This document shows, piece after piece, positions 1 through 7,472 of a stretch of DNA of 64,000 nt. The first letter of the stretch is position 1. Every line of letters starts with the position of its first letter. Under the pieces are notes generated by a model. That model was not told where the DNA came from. It was given only the letters and a program-made list of their open reading frames with translations, and did no database searches. A program made the translations under genes and the position numbers. Source of the DNA: Brevibacillus_H sp041920465 (GTDB lineage: Bacteria; Bacillota; Bacilli; Brevibacillales; Brevibacillaceae); the NCBI GenBank assembly GCA_041920465.1, contig JBHGXW010000060.1:19192-83191 (forward strand), written 5' to 3'.

Positions 1-815
1 GCCACGATACTGGAGGAGTCAACTCCGCTGGACAGGAAAGCTCCGCGCGGAACTTCACTCACCCGATGCTTGTCTACCGATTCCAGCATGACAGAGCGCG
101 TGCCTTCGACGAAATAGGAAAAAGGCTTGCTTTCATCAGGAGCAAATTGTACTTCCCAGTATTTCGAGATGGAAATCTTGTCATCTTGAATGACGAAATA
201 GTGGGCAGGCGGAATCCGGTAAATTCCTTCGTACATCGTATTTGGGTCCGGCACATACTGGAACGTCAAATAGTGAAAGAAGGAAGTTTGGTTCACTTCC
301 CGTTTCACATTTGGCAGTTCAAGCAAACTCTTTATTTCGCTTCCCACAGCGATAGAGTCGGCCGTTTCCGTATAGTAGAGCGGCTTGATGCCAAAGTGGT
401 CACGAGCCCCGAACAAGAGCTGCTTGCGGCGGTCCCAAATCGTGAAACCGAACATGCCGCGAAGGTGCTTGGGAGCGTCAAAACCTACTTCTTCGTATAA
501 ATGGAGGATGGTTTCGATGTCGGAATCAGTCTCGAACACATGGCCGCGATCCTTCAGCCAAGCCTGCAGTTCCTTGTAGTTATATATTTCACCGTTACCG
601 ATGATAAACATGTCCTTGTTCTCGTTAAAAAGCGGCTGGTGTCCGCCAGTGACATCAATGATACTTAGCCGGCGAAACCCTAAAGCAATATGATCTTCCA
701 GATGAAACCCGTCATCGTCCGGTCCCCGATGCAAAATTACGCTCGTCATCGCTTCAATCGTCTCGGGTCGGACTGGAGTCTGCCTCTTGTTGTAGAGTGC
801 TACTATTCCACACAT
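1..815 (-). CDS. Asparagine synthetase (glutamine-hydrolysing), N-terminal part only
   Basis: A reverse-strand reading frame starts at ATG 815 and runs off the left edge, leaving about 271 residues visible. It opens with MCGIVALYN; Cys2 is the nucleophile of class II (Ntn) glutamine amidotransferases once Met is removed. HRGPDDDG, GNGEIYNY and ARDHFGIKPLYY follow, all typical of the glutaminase half. The frame reaches LSSGVDSSS, the ATP pyrophosphatase loop of the synthetase half, just as the window ends. The enzyme would make asparagine from aspartate, glutamine and ATP in the cytoplasm. A GAGAGGAAG ribosome site precedes the ATG. It lies downstream of comEB on the same strand. The family call is firm; which asn paralogue it is cannot be decided. 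Confidence 0.93.
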   Translation of the reverse strand, partial: MCGIVALYNKRQTPVRPETIEAMTSVILHRGPDDDGFHLEDHIALGFRRLSIIDVTGGHQPLFNENKDMFIIGNGEIYNYKELQAWLKDRGHVFETDSDIETILHLYEEVGFDAPKHLRGMFGFTIWDRRKQLLFGARDHFGIKPLYYTETADSIAVGSEIKSLLELPNVKREVNQTSFFHYLTFQYVPDPNTMYEGIYRIPPAHYFVIQDDKISISKYWEVQFAPDESKPFSYFVEGTRSVMLESVDKHRVSEVPRGAFLSSGVDSSSIV

Positions 816-936
816 ATGCGTTAACTCTTCCTCTCACAGGGAGCATCCCTTGAAATACACTATAGCTAAATCTATCACGGATTACCGGAGAGTGCAATCT
901 AAGCAGGAGATGAGAGCTTGCCCCACATAGCCGCAA

Positions 937-1341
937 TTACTTGTAGTGAACCCACTCCATCGGCTCAATAAAAAATTGGTTGAATTCGTTGTTGTATGCA
1001 TTGCGGAAGACGACACGGACTACACCCGCTTGATTTAAGCGTTTGGTGCAGTTTTCACAGGGTTCATGGGTGACATAGGCGGTGGCTCCGTTCAGCTCAT
1101 CTCTTCGTGCATGCAAAATCGCGTTTTCTTCCGCATGCAGCGTTCTGATGCAGCGTCCGTCTTTCATCAGACATCCGACATCCGTACAATGCGGGTGTCC
1201 GTGAATCGAGCCGTTATAGCCGGTTGATACAATCCGATTTTCCTTCACGATCACGCAGCCTACCTGAAGTCTGTTGCAGGTTGCTCTTGTTGCCACTTCA
1301 TCCGCTAAATCGAGATAATATTGATCCCATGATTTTCTCAT
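937..1341 (-). CDS. comEB: Deoxycytidylate (dCMP) deaminase ComEB
   Basis: The 134-residue protein carries the zinc-deaminase signature: HAEEN (His ligand and catalytic Glu) at about residues 69-73 and PCENC (two Cys ligands) further on. NRLQVGCVIVKENRIVSTGYNG is the usual dCMP deaminase N-terminal half. The family converts dCMP to dUMP for thymidylate synthesis; despite the name, comEB is not needed for DNA uptake in B. subtilis. I chose ATG 1341 because an AAGGTG ribosome site lies 9 bases upstream; a GTG at 1353 would add four residues. In B. subtilis comEB sits between comEA and comEC on one strand. Here it is divergent from comEC, with about 160 bp between the two starts. Confidence 0.93.
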   Translation of the reverse strand: MRKSWDQYYLDLADEVATRATCNRLQVGCVIVKENRIVSTGYNGSIHGHPHCTDVGCLMKDGRCIRTLHAEENAILHARRDELNGATAYVTHEPCENCTKRLNQAGVVRVVFRNAYNNEFNQFFIEPMEWVHYK

Positions 1342-1502
1342 CTCTTCGCACACCTTTTCCTCTGTTTCGTTTTGCCTTTCATTTTGTCAGCGTTTCAAAG
1401 GGAAGTCAACAGAACGCCTGCTCTTTCTCCGGTTGTTTTTTTGTCCTTTGCCCAATTTGTATTGTTAGAAGAAGAATCACTTGGGAAAAGGGGACGAAAG
1501 CC

Positions 1503-3911
1503 GTGCAGAGAGCGTTGCAGCCAACTTGGATGCTGCCGATCAGCCTGGCAGTAGTTTGCGGGTATCTCTTAGCTGCTTATGCAGATGTGTACGGATTGGT
1601 TGCCATTTATTTGCTGGTGGCAGGGATCTCTTGCATCTTGCCAGCGAAGACGCGAGGCAGGATTCGCGTTTGCTTGCTTGTTTCGCTTTTGGCTGTCGGG
1701 TACTTCCAGCTGTACGATCATATCCATCAATCTGCTTGTCTCGCGCTTGCCGCCGGGGAGAAAACCGTTCAAATAGAGGGAGCGATTGATTCTGCGGTAA
1801 AGCAGGACGGGGATACGGTCTCGTTTTATTTGCAAGCTACAAGTGCGGATGGAATCGGTTTGGGAAGGTGGCCCAAAAAGAGCGAAAGAATTGCGGTAAG
1901 GCTGAAGCTGACCCAAGCGGAACAGATTGCTGCCGTAAACAAATGGTCGATCGGTGATTCGCTTGAGGGAGAATTAAAGCTGACTTTGCCGCAAGCAAAC
2001 CGAAATCCGGGCGCGTTTAACTACGCCCGCTATTTGCGATGGCAGGGAGTCTATGTGATTGGTGAAGCAGCTTATCCGTCTGTTCGGCATATCCGCCAAT
2101 TTGCCAATCTATGGGGCTGGTTCGATCGTTGGCAAAGACTGGAGGAGGCCATCCTGGAGCAAATCTATCCCGATCAGGAAACGGCAGGCTATTTGAAATC
2201 GCTGTTGCTGGGGGTTACGGACGAGGTAGATCCGCAAATTACCGATCTTTACTCCAGAATGGGCTTGCTGCATGTTTTGGCGATTTCCGGCCTTCACGTG
2301 ACGATGGTCAGCGCTTGCTGGATGTGGGGATTGAAGCGGTTGGGCCTGAGCAGGAAGAAGAGCGCATGCCTAGGGTTGGTTTTTTTGACACTCTACGTAC
2401 TGCTGGTGGGGGCCAGTTCGTCGGCTGTCCGTTCAGGAATCATGGGAGGAATCGGGCTTTTGGCTGTCCAGAGCCGCAGGCAAATCTCCATGGTGTCTGT
2501 CTGGAGCATCGCTTTGACTGTGATGCTTTTTGCCAGTCCCTATCAGCTCTGGCAGGCAGGATTTCAGCTTTCATTTGCCGTAACATTGGGGCTCATTCTG
2601 TATGTGCCGATGCTGGCACAGCTCAGGGGGAGGGGGCCGAAGTGGCTGTTTTCATCCCTGACGGTAACTTTTTCGGCCCAGCTTGTCTCCTTTCCCATTC
2701 TGATTTATTGGTTTCATCAGTTTTCATTTTTGTCGTGGCTGATCAACCTGATTTACGTGCCAATCATATCGTTTGTGATTTTGCCGCTTGGCTATGTATC
2801 ATTGGGAGTGGCCCACGTTCACCCGGCCTTTGCCTATCTGATTAGCGAATTCAACAGAATGCTACTTGCGTGGCTTCATCACCTGCTTGGCTGGGCCGAT
2901 CAATGGCAGATTCTGTTTCGCCACTGGCCTCATCCGACATGGTGGTGGGTTGTGTTCTATTTGGCGTACTGTTCATTCGTTCCCCTTTGTTGGTATCGGG
3001 GCTACCATCGGGGGCGTGATCTTCTCCTGTACATAGCATGTCTGTTGCTTCTTGTCGTTTGTGCCAGACAGCCTTTTACGGGCCTGAATGAAGTGCGGAT
3101 CACCTTCCTTGATGTGGGACAGGGCGATTCTATTATTGTCGAAATCGGCAGGGAGAAAGTATACTTGATTGATAGTGGTGGAACCGTACAGCCCCGCGAA
3201 GAGGCCTGGAGAAGAAAAAAAGACCCGTTTGATGTCGGCAAAGATGTAGTTTTGCCGTTCCTGAGAAGCCGGGGTATCGAACAACTGGATATGATCGTCA
3301 TGACTCATCCTGATAACGATCATGTGGGCGGATTTCTATCCATTCTGCCGCAAATGCAAATTAAATCGGCTCTGATTAACGGGGATACGCCCAAAGAAGC
3401 CGAACAGAAAGTGCTAGATTATCTTCTCGTGAAACATATACCCGTTTATACCAACAGACGGATGGTCAGATGGCAGGATCATCCGGATGTTACCTGGACG
3501 TGGCTTTCTCCGACAGAGAGCCCGCAAAACAGCAAGCCAAGCGGCAATGATGCATCAATCGTCTTATTGCTTACCGCGTACGGAAAAAACGTATTGTTCA
3601 CGGGCGATTTGGAACAAAAAGGCGAAAAGCTTATTCTTATGGCCTATCATCTCCCTCATGTCGATATATTAAAAGTAGGGCATCACGGCAGCAAAACATC
3701 TACCACAAAGAATTTGCTAGAAGTGATTACTCCCAAGGCAGCTGTGATCTCTGTCGGCAAACATAACCAGTACCATCATCCGCACCCGGAAGTGATCCGG
3801 AGGTTGAACCAAATGAAGAGCACTGTCTATCGAACAGATGAGCAAGGTTCCATCACGGCGATTATCACTTCGGACGGTATCAAAGTGGAGCCCTTCAGCG
3901 CCAGCAGGTAG
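1503..3911 (+). CDS. comEC: ComEC/Rec2 DNA-uptake channel
   Basis: This 802-residue integral membrane protein imports single-stranded DNA during natural transformation. The N-terminal part has several membrane segments and a DUF4131-like soluble domain. The competence domain holds GLLHVLAISGLHVTMV. The C-terminal third, from about residue 530, is a metallo-beta-lactamase fold with LDVGQGDS, THPDNDHVGG, FTGDLE and KVGHHGSKTST, matching the domain thought to degrade the non-transported strand. The frame is open further upstream to 1224, but that part overlaps comEB; GTG 1503 has an AAAAGGGG ribosome site 9 bases upstream and gives a length close to the B. subtilis protein (about 776). It is not followed by holA directly, as it nearly is in B. 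subtilis, but by a sigma/anti-sigma pair. Confidence 0.95.
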   Translation: MQRALQPTWMLPISLAVVCGYLLAAYADVYGLVAIYLLVAGISCILPAKTRGRIRVCLLVSLLAVGYFQLYDHIHQSACLALAAGEKTVQIEGAIDSAVKQDGDTVSFYLQATSADGIGLGRWPKKSERIAVRLKLTQAEQIAAVNKWSIGDSLEGELKLTLPQANRNPGAFNYARYLRWQGVYVIGEAAYPSVRHIRQFANLWGWFDRWQRLEEAILEQIYPDQETAGYLKSLLLGVTDEVDPQITDLYSRMGLLHVLAISGLHVTMVSACWMWGLKRLGLSRKKSACLGLVFLTLYVLLVGASSSAVRSGIMGGIGLLAVQSRRQISMVSVWSIALTVMLFASPYQLWQAGFQLSFAVTLGLILYVPMLAQLRGRGPKWLFSSLTVTFSAQLVSFPILIYWFHQFSFLSWLINLIYVPIISFVILPLGYVSLGVAHVHPAFAYLISEFNRMLLAWLHHLLGWADQWQILFRHWPHPTWWWVVFYLAYCSFVPLCWYRGYHRGRDLLLYIACLLLLVVCARQPFTGLNEVRITFLDVGQGDSIIVEIGREKVYLIDSGGTVQPREEAWRRKKDPFDVGKDVVLPFLRSRGIEQLDMIVMTHPDNDHVGGFLSILPQMQIKSALINGDTPKEAEQKVLDYLLVKHIPVYTNRRMVRWQDHPDVTWTWLSPTESPQNSKPSGNDASIVLLLTAYGKNVLFTGDLEQKGEKLILMAYHLPHVDILKVGHHGSKTSTTKNLLEVITPKAAVISVGKHNQYHHPHPEVIRRLNQMKSTVYRTDEQGSITAIITSDGIKVEPFSASR

Positions 3912-3958
3912 CGGTGCATCTAGCGCTTTCGATTCGTTTAGAAAAAACAGCGGAGATT

Positions 3959-3985
3959 TGCAACTTTATCGAATGGATACACGTC
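3959..3985 (+). promoter_or_regulatory. Possible ECF-type promoter before the sigma-factor gene
   Basis: TGCAACTTT at 3959 and CGTC at 3982-3985 are 17 bases apart (TGCAAC to CGTC). This resembles the AAC / CGTC pattern of extracytoplasmic-function sigma factors and would allow autoregulation of the gene starting at 4008. It is only a pattern match with one mismatch in the usual TGAAAC. Confidence 0.3.
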
Positions 3986-4007
3986 AGAGGGGAAGGAGAG
4001 GAGCAAG

Positions 4008-4553
4008 ATGGGAGAATCGGAGCTTATACGAAAAGCTCAGAGCGGTGATCGGGAAGCCATGATTGAATTGCTTCGATCGGTCGAACACGCCGTATACCGA
4101 AGCGCCTACTATATATTAGGCAACGAGCAGGACGCACTTGACGCCTCTCAAGAAGCGCTGATTCGGATCTATCGAAAGATCGATACGTTTGAGGAAAAGG
4201 CCAAGTTTTCCACGTGGGTTCAGCGGATTGTCACCAATATCTGCATGGATAAGTTCCGTGCCAAGAAAGAGACCGTCTCTATCGAAGAGCATGAACTGAA
4301 CATCGCAGACAAGAGCAATGTGGAAGACACGATTATGTTAACCCATTTATCAAGTGACATCAAAACGGCAATCGACCAATTGCCGGCGCAGTACCGAAGC
4401 GTGGTCGTGCTAAGATATTTGGAGGACTTTTCCTATCAAGAAATTGCCGACGCACTGGAGCTTCCCTTAAATACCGTAAAGTCGTATTTGTTTAGAGCCA
4501 GGCAGCAGCTTCAAGATCTTCTATATGATTATCAGAAAGGAGGGATAGGGTGA
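4008..4553 (+). CDS. ECF-family RNA polymerase sigma factor
   Basis: The 181-residue protein has only sigma regions 2 and 4, the hallmark of ECF sigma factors. Region 2 spans about residues 20-85 and includes DALDASQEALIRIYRKIDTF and FSTWVQRIVTNICMDKFR. Region 4 (about 125-172) includes LPAQYRSVVVLRYLEDFSYQ followed by a helix-turn-helix (EIADALELPLNTVKSYLFRA). A GAAGGAGAGGAG ribosome site precedes ATG 4008. The stop overlaps the start of the next gene, a membrane protein, which is the standard arrangement for an ECF factor and its anti-sigma factor. It probably directs a cell-envelope stress regulon; which of the B. subtilis ECF groups it matches cannot be told by eye. Confidence 0.92.
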   Translation: MGESELIRKAQSGDREAMIELLRSVEHAVYRSAYYILGNEQDALDASQEALIRIYRKIDTFEEKAKFSTWVQRIVTNICMDKFRAKKETVSIEEHELNIADKSNVEDTIMLTHLSSDIKTAIDQLPAQYRSVVVLRYLEDFSYQEIADALELPLNTVKSYLFRARQQLQDLLYDYQKGGIG

Positions 4554-5626
4554 TGAGTAGAACGGATTTTCTGGAGTTGATTCAACGTGATCTGGACGGA
4601 GATTTAACCCCTGTTGAGAAAGAATTACTGAACCGCCAACTGCAAAGCGACCCCGAGCTGCAGTTGATGCACGCCCGGCTTTTACACGTTTCGGAAAGTT
4701 TGGAGCAGCTTCCGCCTGTTACACCTCCGTTTAGCTTAGTCGACGCCATTCTGCCGCAATTGGACAGCTCATCCCCTGACCCTGTTCAGACTGAAGCGCA
4801 GCCACGCATGATGGAATTGCCGCGGTTGGAGAAAAAGAGCGAAATCTCTTCTGCCGAACCGAAGAGGCGGGCGATTCCTGCATGGCTTTTGAAAGCGTCA
4901 AGCGGGGTCGTTGCCGCCAGTTTGTTATTCGGTATTTATGCAATGGCTCATAAGGCCAACCAGACACAAGTACAAGACGATACCAACGGAAGTCCTTCGG
5001 TACAATCGACAACGGTTCAGCCGACTCCGGCCGCGGAGCCTTCTAAAGAACAAACGCCAGCGCCCGGGGCCGCACAGACGGGTACACCGGCAAAGACCGA
5101 TCCCGCTCAGGGCAAGCAGACGAAACCGAAAACTCATGTCAATCCACCATCCGTGGCAGCGACACAGGAGACGAAGCCGGGCGGCAAAGAGGACCCAAGC
5201 AAGCCGAAAGCAAATCCTTCGCCATATAAGCCGCCTGCAAACAAGGCGACGGCAAGCGAGAAGGATGAAAAGAAGGATAAGAGCAAATCAACCAGGAATC
5301 CGAAAGCCGTCCAACCTTCTCATGATAGGCCAGGCCAATCGGAGCAACCGGCTGATCCTGCGAAAAAAAAAGAAACAGACAAGAATAACGGGAATAGAAA
5401 CGGAAACAGCAATCGTGAGCAACAGGCGAAAAACAAAGAACCCAATTCTAATAAAGAGAAGGGTGCAAACAAGGATCAAGAAACAGATAAAGAAAAAGGA
5501 ACAAACAAAGAAAGAAATAACGGAAACGCAGGAAATGCTGATGAAAATAGAAGTAGCAAAGGCAACGAGAAAAAATCAAGCCTTGAGGTATCCTTATCTG
5601 TTATATCAATGATTTTTCGCCGTTGA
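4553..5626 (+). CDS. Probable anti-sigma factor with long charged extracellular tail
   Basis: The 357-residue protein starts in a TGATG overlap with the sigma gene (ATG 4553, or GTG 4550), with AAAGGAGG just upstream, so the two are translationally coupled. Residues 1-60 (LIQRDLDGDLTPVEKELLNR and onward) resemble the helical anti-sigma N-terminal domain, but the zinc-binding His and Cys residues of ZAS domains are absent. A basic stretch and one membrane segment (about residues 103-125, ASSGVVAASLLFGIYAMAH) follow. The remaining 230 residues are low-complexity, rich in Lys, Asn, Pro, Glu and Thr, and would lie outside the cell. Function as anti-sigma factor is inferred from position and topology; no family was recognised for the tail. 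Confidence 0.75.
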   Translation: MSRTDFLELIQRDLDGDLTPVEKELLNRQLQSDPELQLMHARLLHVSESLEQLPPVTPPFSLVDAILPQLDSSSPDPVQTEAQPRMMELPRLEKKSEISSAEPKRRAIPAWLLKASSGVVAASLLFGIYAMAHKANQTQVQDDTNGSPSVQSTTVQPTPAAEPSKEQTPAPGAAQTGTPAKTDPAQGKQTKPKTHVNPPSVAATQETKPGGKEDPSKPKANPSPYKPPANKATASEKDEKKDKSKSTRNPKAVQPSHDRPGQSEQPADPAKKKETDKNNGNRNGNSNREQQAKNKEPNSNKEKGANKDQETDKEKGTNKERNNGNAGNADENRSSKGNEKKSSLEVSLSVISMIFRR

Positions 5627-5780
5627 TGGTACGCCAGGCTACAGCCGGGCGGGGAAAAACGGTCGCCGGTCGATACAGCGTAAACGATAGCCGACTGGGG
5701 ACAAAAAATTTGGATGATCGGATTAGCACCATACTGGCAGCGGATGCGTATATTGTATTACCAAGCACCCCCTGCTTACC

Positions 5781-5817
5781 GCTTAGGGAGAAGGTATCCC
5801 GGGGCTTTTCCCTAAGC
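5781..5817. other. 13-bp hairpin without a T-run
   Basis: GCTTAGGGAGAAG at 5781-5793 pairs with CTTTTCCCTAAGC at 5805-5817 (12 Watson-Crick pairs and one G-T) around an 11-base loop. No T-run follows on either side, so it is not a standard terminator. It may be an mRNA 3'-end structure or a protein site. Confidence 0.5.
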
Positions 5818-5851
5818 GTTTACATAAAGGTGCCTACAATCGACTTCGGAG

Positions 5852-5880
5852 AAACCGTGGCCATTGGTTACGGTTTTTCG
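5852..5880 (+). terminator. Terminator-like hairpin after the sigma/anti-sigma pair
   Basis: AAACCGT (5852-5858) pairs with ACGGTTT (5870-5876), running into a short T-run. It separates the sigma operon from holA. Confidence 0.45.
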
Positions 5881-5913
5881 CATTTTCTGCGCTTCGTTAG
5901 TACCTTCTCTTTA

Positions 5914-5922
5914 TGCTATAAT
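5914..5922 (+). promoter_or_regulatory. Extended -10 promoter for holA
   Basis: TGCTATAAT is a perfect -10 (5917-5922) with a TG extension. The -35 region is poor, as is common for extended -10 promoters. It lies 38 bases before the holA start, after the preceding terminator. Confidence 0.5.
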
Positions 5923-5959
5923 AACCGGGATGATTGAATGCTAAAGGGGGTACGTACCA

Positions 5960-6997
5960 ATGCCGTTACGTACGGCAGTCAGGGAGATCAAAGAGAAGCG
6001 GTACGCTCCGGTTTACCTGCTTTACGGAACGGAGAGCTTTCTCATGGAAGAGTTTATCTCGTTCGCCAAATCCGAGATGATCGCTCCCGATTATGCTGAC
6101 CTGAACATCGGCCAGTACGATTGTGCGGAAATCCCGTTGGCTGCCATTTTGCAAGACGCCGAGACGCTGCCGTTCCTGGCCGATCAGCGCGTGGTGATTG
6201 CCCATAACGCCTTCTTCTTGACGGGAGCCAAACCTCCGACCAAAGTGGAAGTGGACCCGGAACTGCTGCTTCAATATGTGGCAAAGCCGCCTGAATATAC
6301 TTCGCTGTTTTTGACCGTGCAGGCGGACAAGCTGGACGAACGCAAAAAAATCGTGAAAACCCTTCAGCAGAAAGCGACCGTTATCCCGTTTCAACCGCTG
6401 CGCGATTCCGAATTGTACGCTTGGGTAGAACGCCGGGCGCAAAAGTACAAGCGCGTGATCAAGCGGGATGAAGCGATGCTGTTGGTGGAACGCGTGGGAA
6501 ACGATCTGCGTCTCCTCGATAAAGAAATTGAAAAAATGGCTTTATACGTGGAACAGGAGGGTGGCTTGATCAATCAGGAAGTCATCCGGCTGCTCTCGTC
6601 CCGGACGCTGGAGCAGGATGTGTTTGCCTTGATTGAAGCGGCGGTAAACGGCAAATTATCAGAGGCATTCCGCATTTTCTACGATATCAGCAAAACAGGA
6701 GAAGAGGCAATCAAACTGTTATCCTTGTTTGCCAGACAAATCCGCATGCTGCTGCATGTGAAAATCTGGGGGCCGAGAGGATATTCCCAGCAGCAGTTGG
6801 CAAACATGCTCAAGGTTCATCCGTATGCGGTCAAAAAGGCGATGGAACAAGCGAGATTTTTTGACGAAACCGGGTTAAGACGTCTCTTGAACTTGCTTGC
6901 GGAAGAAGATTTTCGGATGAAATCAGGGCAAGTGGACAAGCAGTTGGCGATTGAACTGTTTATCACAAGAGTGGCAGCCGCAAAGAAAAACCCATGA
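5960..6997 (+). CDS. holA: DNA polymerase III delta subunit
   Basis: The 345-residue protein matches HolA (B. subtilis YqeN) in length and layout. It begins with APVYLLYGTESFLMEEFI, the degenerate AAA+ start of the delta subunit, and has the delta middle domain (LYAWVERRAQKYKRVIKRDE, VERVGNDLRLLDKEIEKM) and a helical C-terminal collar domain that packs in the clamp loader. Delta opens the beta sliding clamp. The start has an AAAGGGGGT ribosome site. Its stop codon lies inside the stem of the terminator it shares with rpsT. The gene order holA, rpsT (opposite strand), gpr is the same as in B. subtilis. Confidence 0.95.
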   Translation: MPLRTAVREIKEKRYAPVYLLYGTESFLMEEFISFAKSEMIAPDYADLNIGQYDCAEIPLAAILQDAETLPFLADQRVVIAHNAFFLTGAKPPTKVEVDPELLLQYVAKPPEYTSLFLTVQADKLDERKKIVKTLQQKATVIPFQPLRDSELYAWVERRAQKYKRVIKRDEAMLLVERVGNDLRLLDKEIEKMALYVEQEGGLINQEVIRLLSSRTLEQDVFALIEAAVNGKLSEAFRIFYDISKTGEEAIKLLSLFARQIRMLLHVKIWGPRGYSQQQLANMLKVHPYAVKKAMEQARFFDETGLRRLLNLLAEEDFRMKSGQVDKQLAIELFITRVAAAKKNP

Positions 6998-7018
6998 ACA
7001 CAAGATTCATGGGTTTTT
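6986..7018. terminator. Bidirectional terminator between holA and rpsT
   Basis: AACCCATGAA (6989-6998) pairs with TTCATGGGTT (7006-7015) around a 7-base loop. An A-run precedes and a T-run follows, so it can stop transcription from both converging genes. Confidence 0.9.
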
Positions 7019-7033
7019 ATGTGTCGGCACACA

Positions 7034-7309
7034 TTACGCTACAGGAGCAGCTAATGCGTTTAACTTTTTCATCAAGCGGGATTTTTGACGATTTGCTGCA
7101 TTTTTATGGATAAGTCCTTTGGTAGCAGCCTTGTCCAATTTTTTCACAGCTACCAGAAGAGCAGATTTCGCAGTTTCCACATCATTTGCGGCAACAGCTT
7201 TCTCAAAGTTCTTTACTGCAGTGCGCAGGTCGGATTTTTGGGAAGCACGTTGAGCACGACGTTTCTCGATTTGCTTGGTACGCTTGATCGCGGATTTAAT
7301 ATTTGGCAT
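7034..7309 (-). CDS. rpsT: 30S ribosomal protein S20
   Basis: The 91-residue basic protein starts MPNIKSAIKRTKQIEKRRAQ and continues with KSDLRTAVKNFEKAV, characteristic of S20, which binds 16S rRNA early in 30S assembly. ATG 7309 is chosen because a full AAGGAGGTGA ribosome site lies at the right distance; the open frame extends 11 codons further but those residues are not S20-like. It is transcribed towards holA and away from gpr, as in other Bacillales. Confidence 0.97.
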   Translation of the reverse strand: MPNIKSAIKRTKQIEKRRAQRASQKSDLRTAVKNFEKAVAANDVETAKSALLVAVKKLDKAATKGLIHKNAANRQKSRLMKKLNALAAPVA

Positions 7310-7472
7310 GAGTGTCACCTCCTTAAAGCAATAAAACAGCAATGGGAGTACGCTGAATACAACAAATCATATTCTAGCACTTTAGGTATTCGATTGCAAG
7401 AATGGAATTCGAATAATATTTCCACATTCATGCAAGCTAATACTATCTTGTACCAGCAAAAGGAGGAGAATC

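Larger units (their letters stand above)
5627..5959. other. Gene-free interval between anti-sigma gene and holA
   Basis: This 333-base interval has no convincing gene. An open frame at 5623-5937 (+) encodes no recognisable protein and crosses two hairpins. It contains GGCTACAGCCGGGCGGGG near 5638, a possible degenerate copy of the dispersed GGGTGGGTT element family, a perfect long hairpin at 5781-5817, a terminator-like hairpin at 5852-5880 and the holA promoter. Confidence 0.5.

Noticed and set aside
1224..1502. N-terminal extension of comEC to 1224
   Set aside because: It overlaps comEB on the other strand, has no ribosome site, and its residues are not ComEC-like; GTG 1503 has a good site.
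4911..5612. Long open frame inside the anti-sigma gene
   Set aside because: It is the second frame of the low-complexity Lys/Asn/Pro coding region; Arg/Lys-rich nonsense with no start signal.
5623..5937. Open frame of 104 codons after the anti-sigma gene
   Set aside because: It crosses two hairpins and the region of the holA promoter, and the protein resembles nothing known.
7343..7472. Sigma-G promoter for gpr
   Set aside because: TGAATA and CATATTC occur, but only 8 bases apart instead of 17-18; no well-spaced pair was found.
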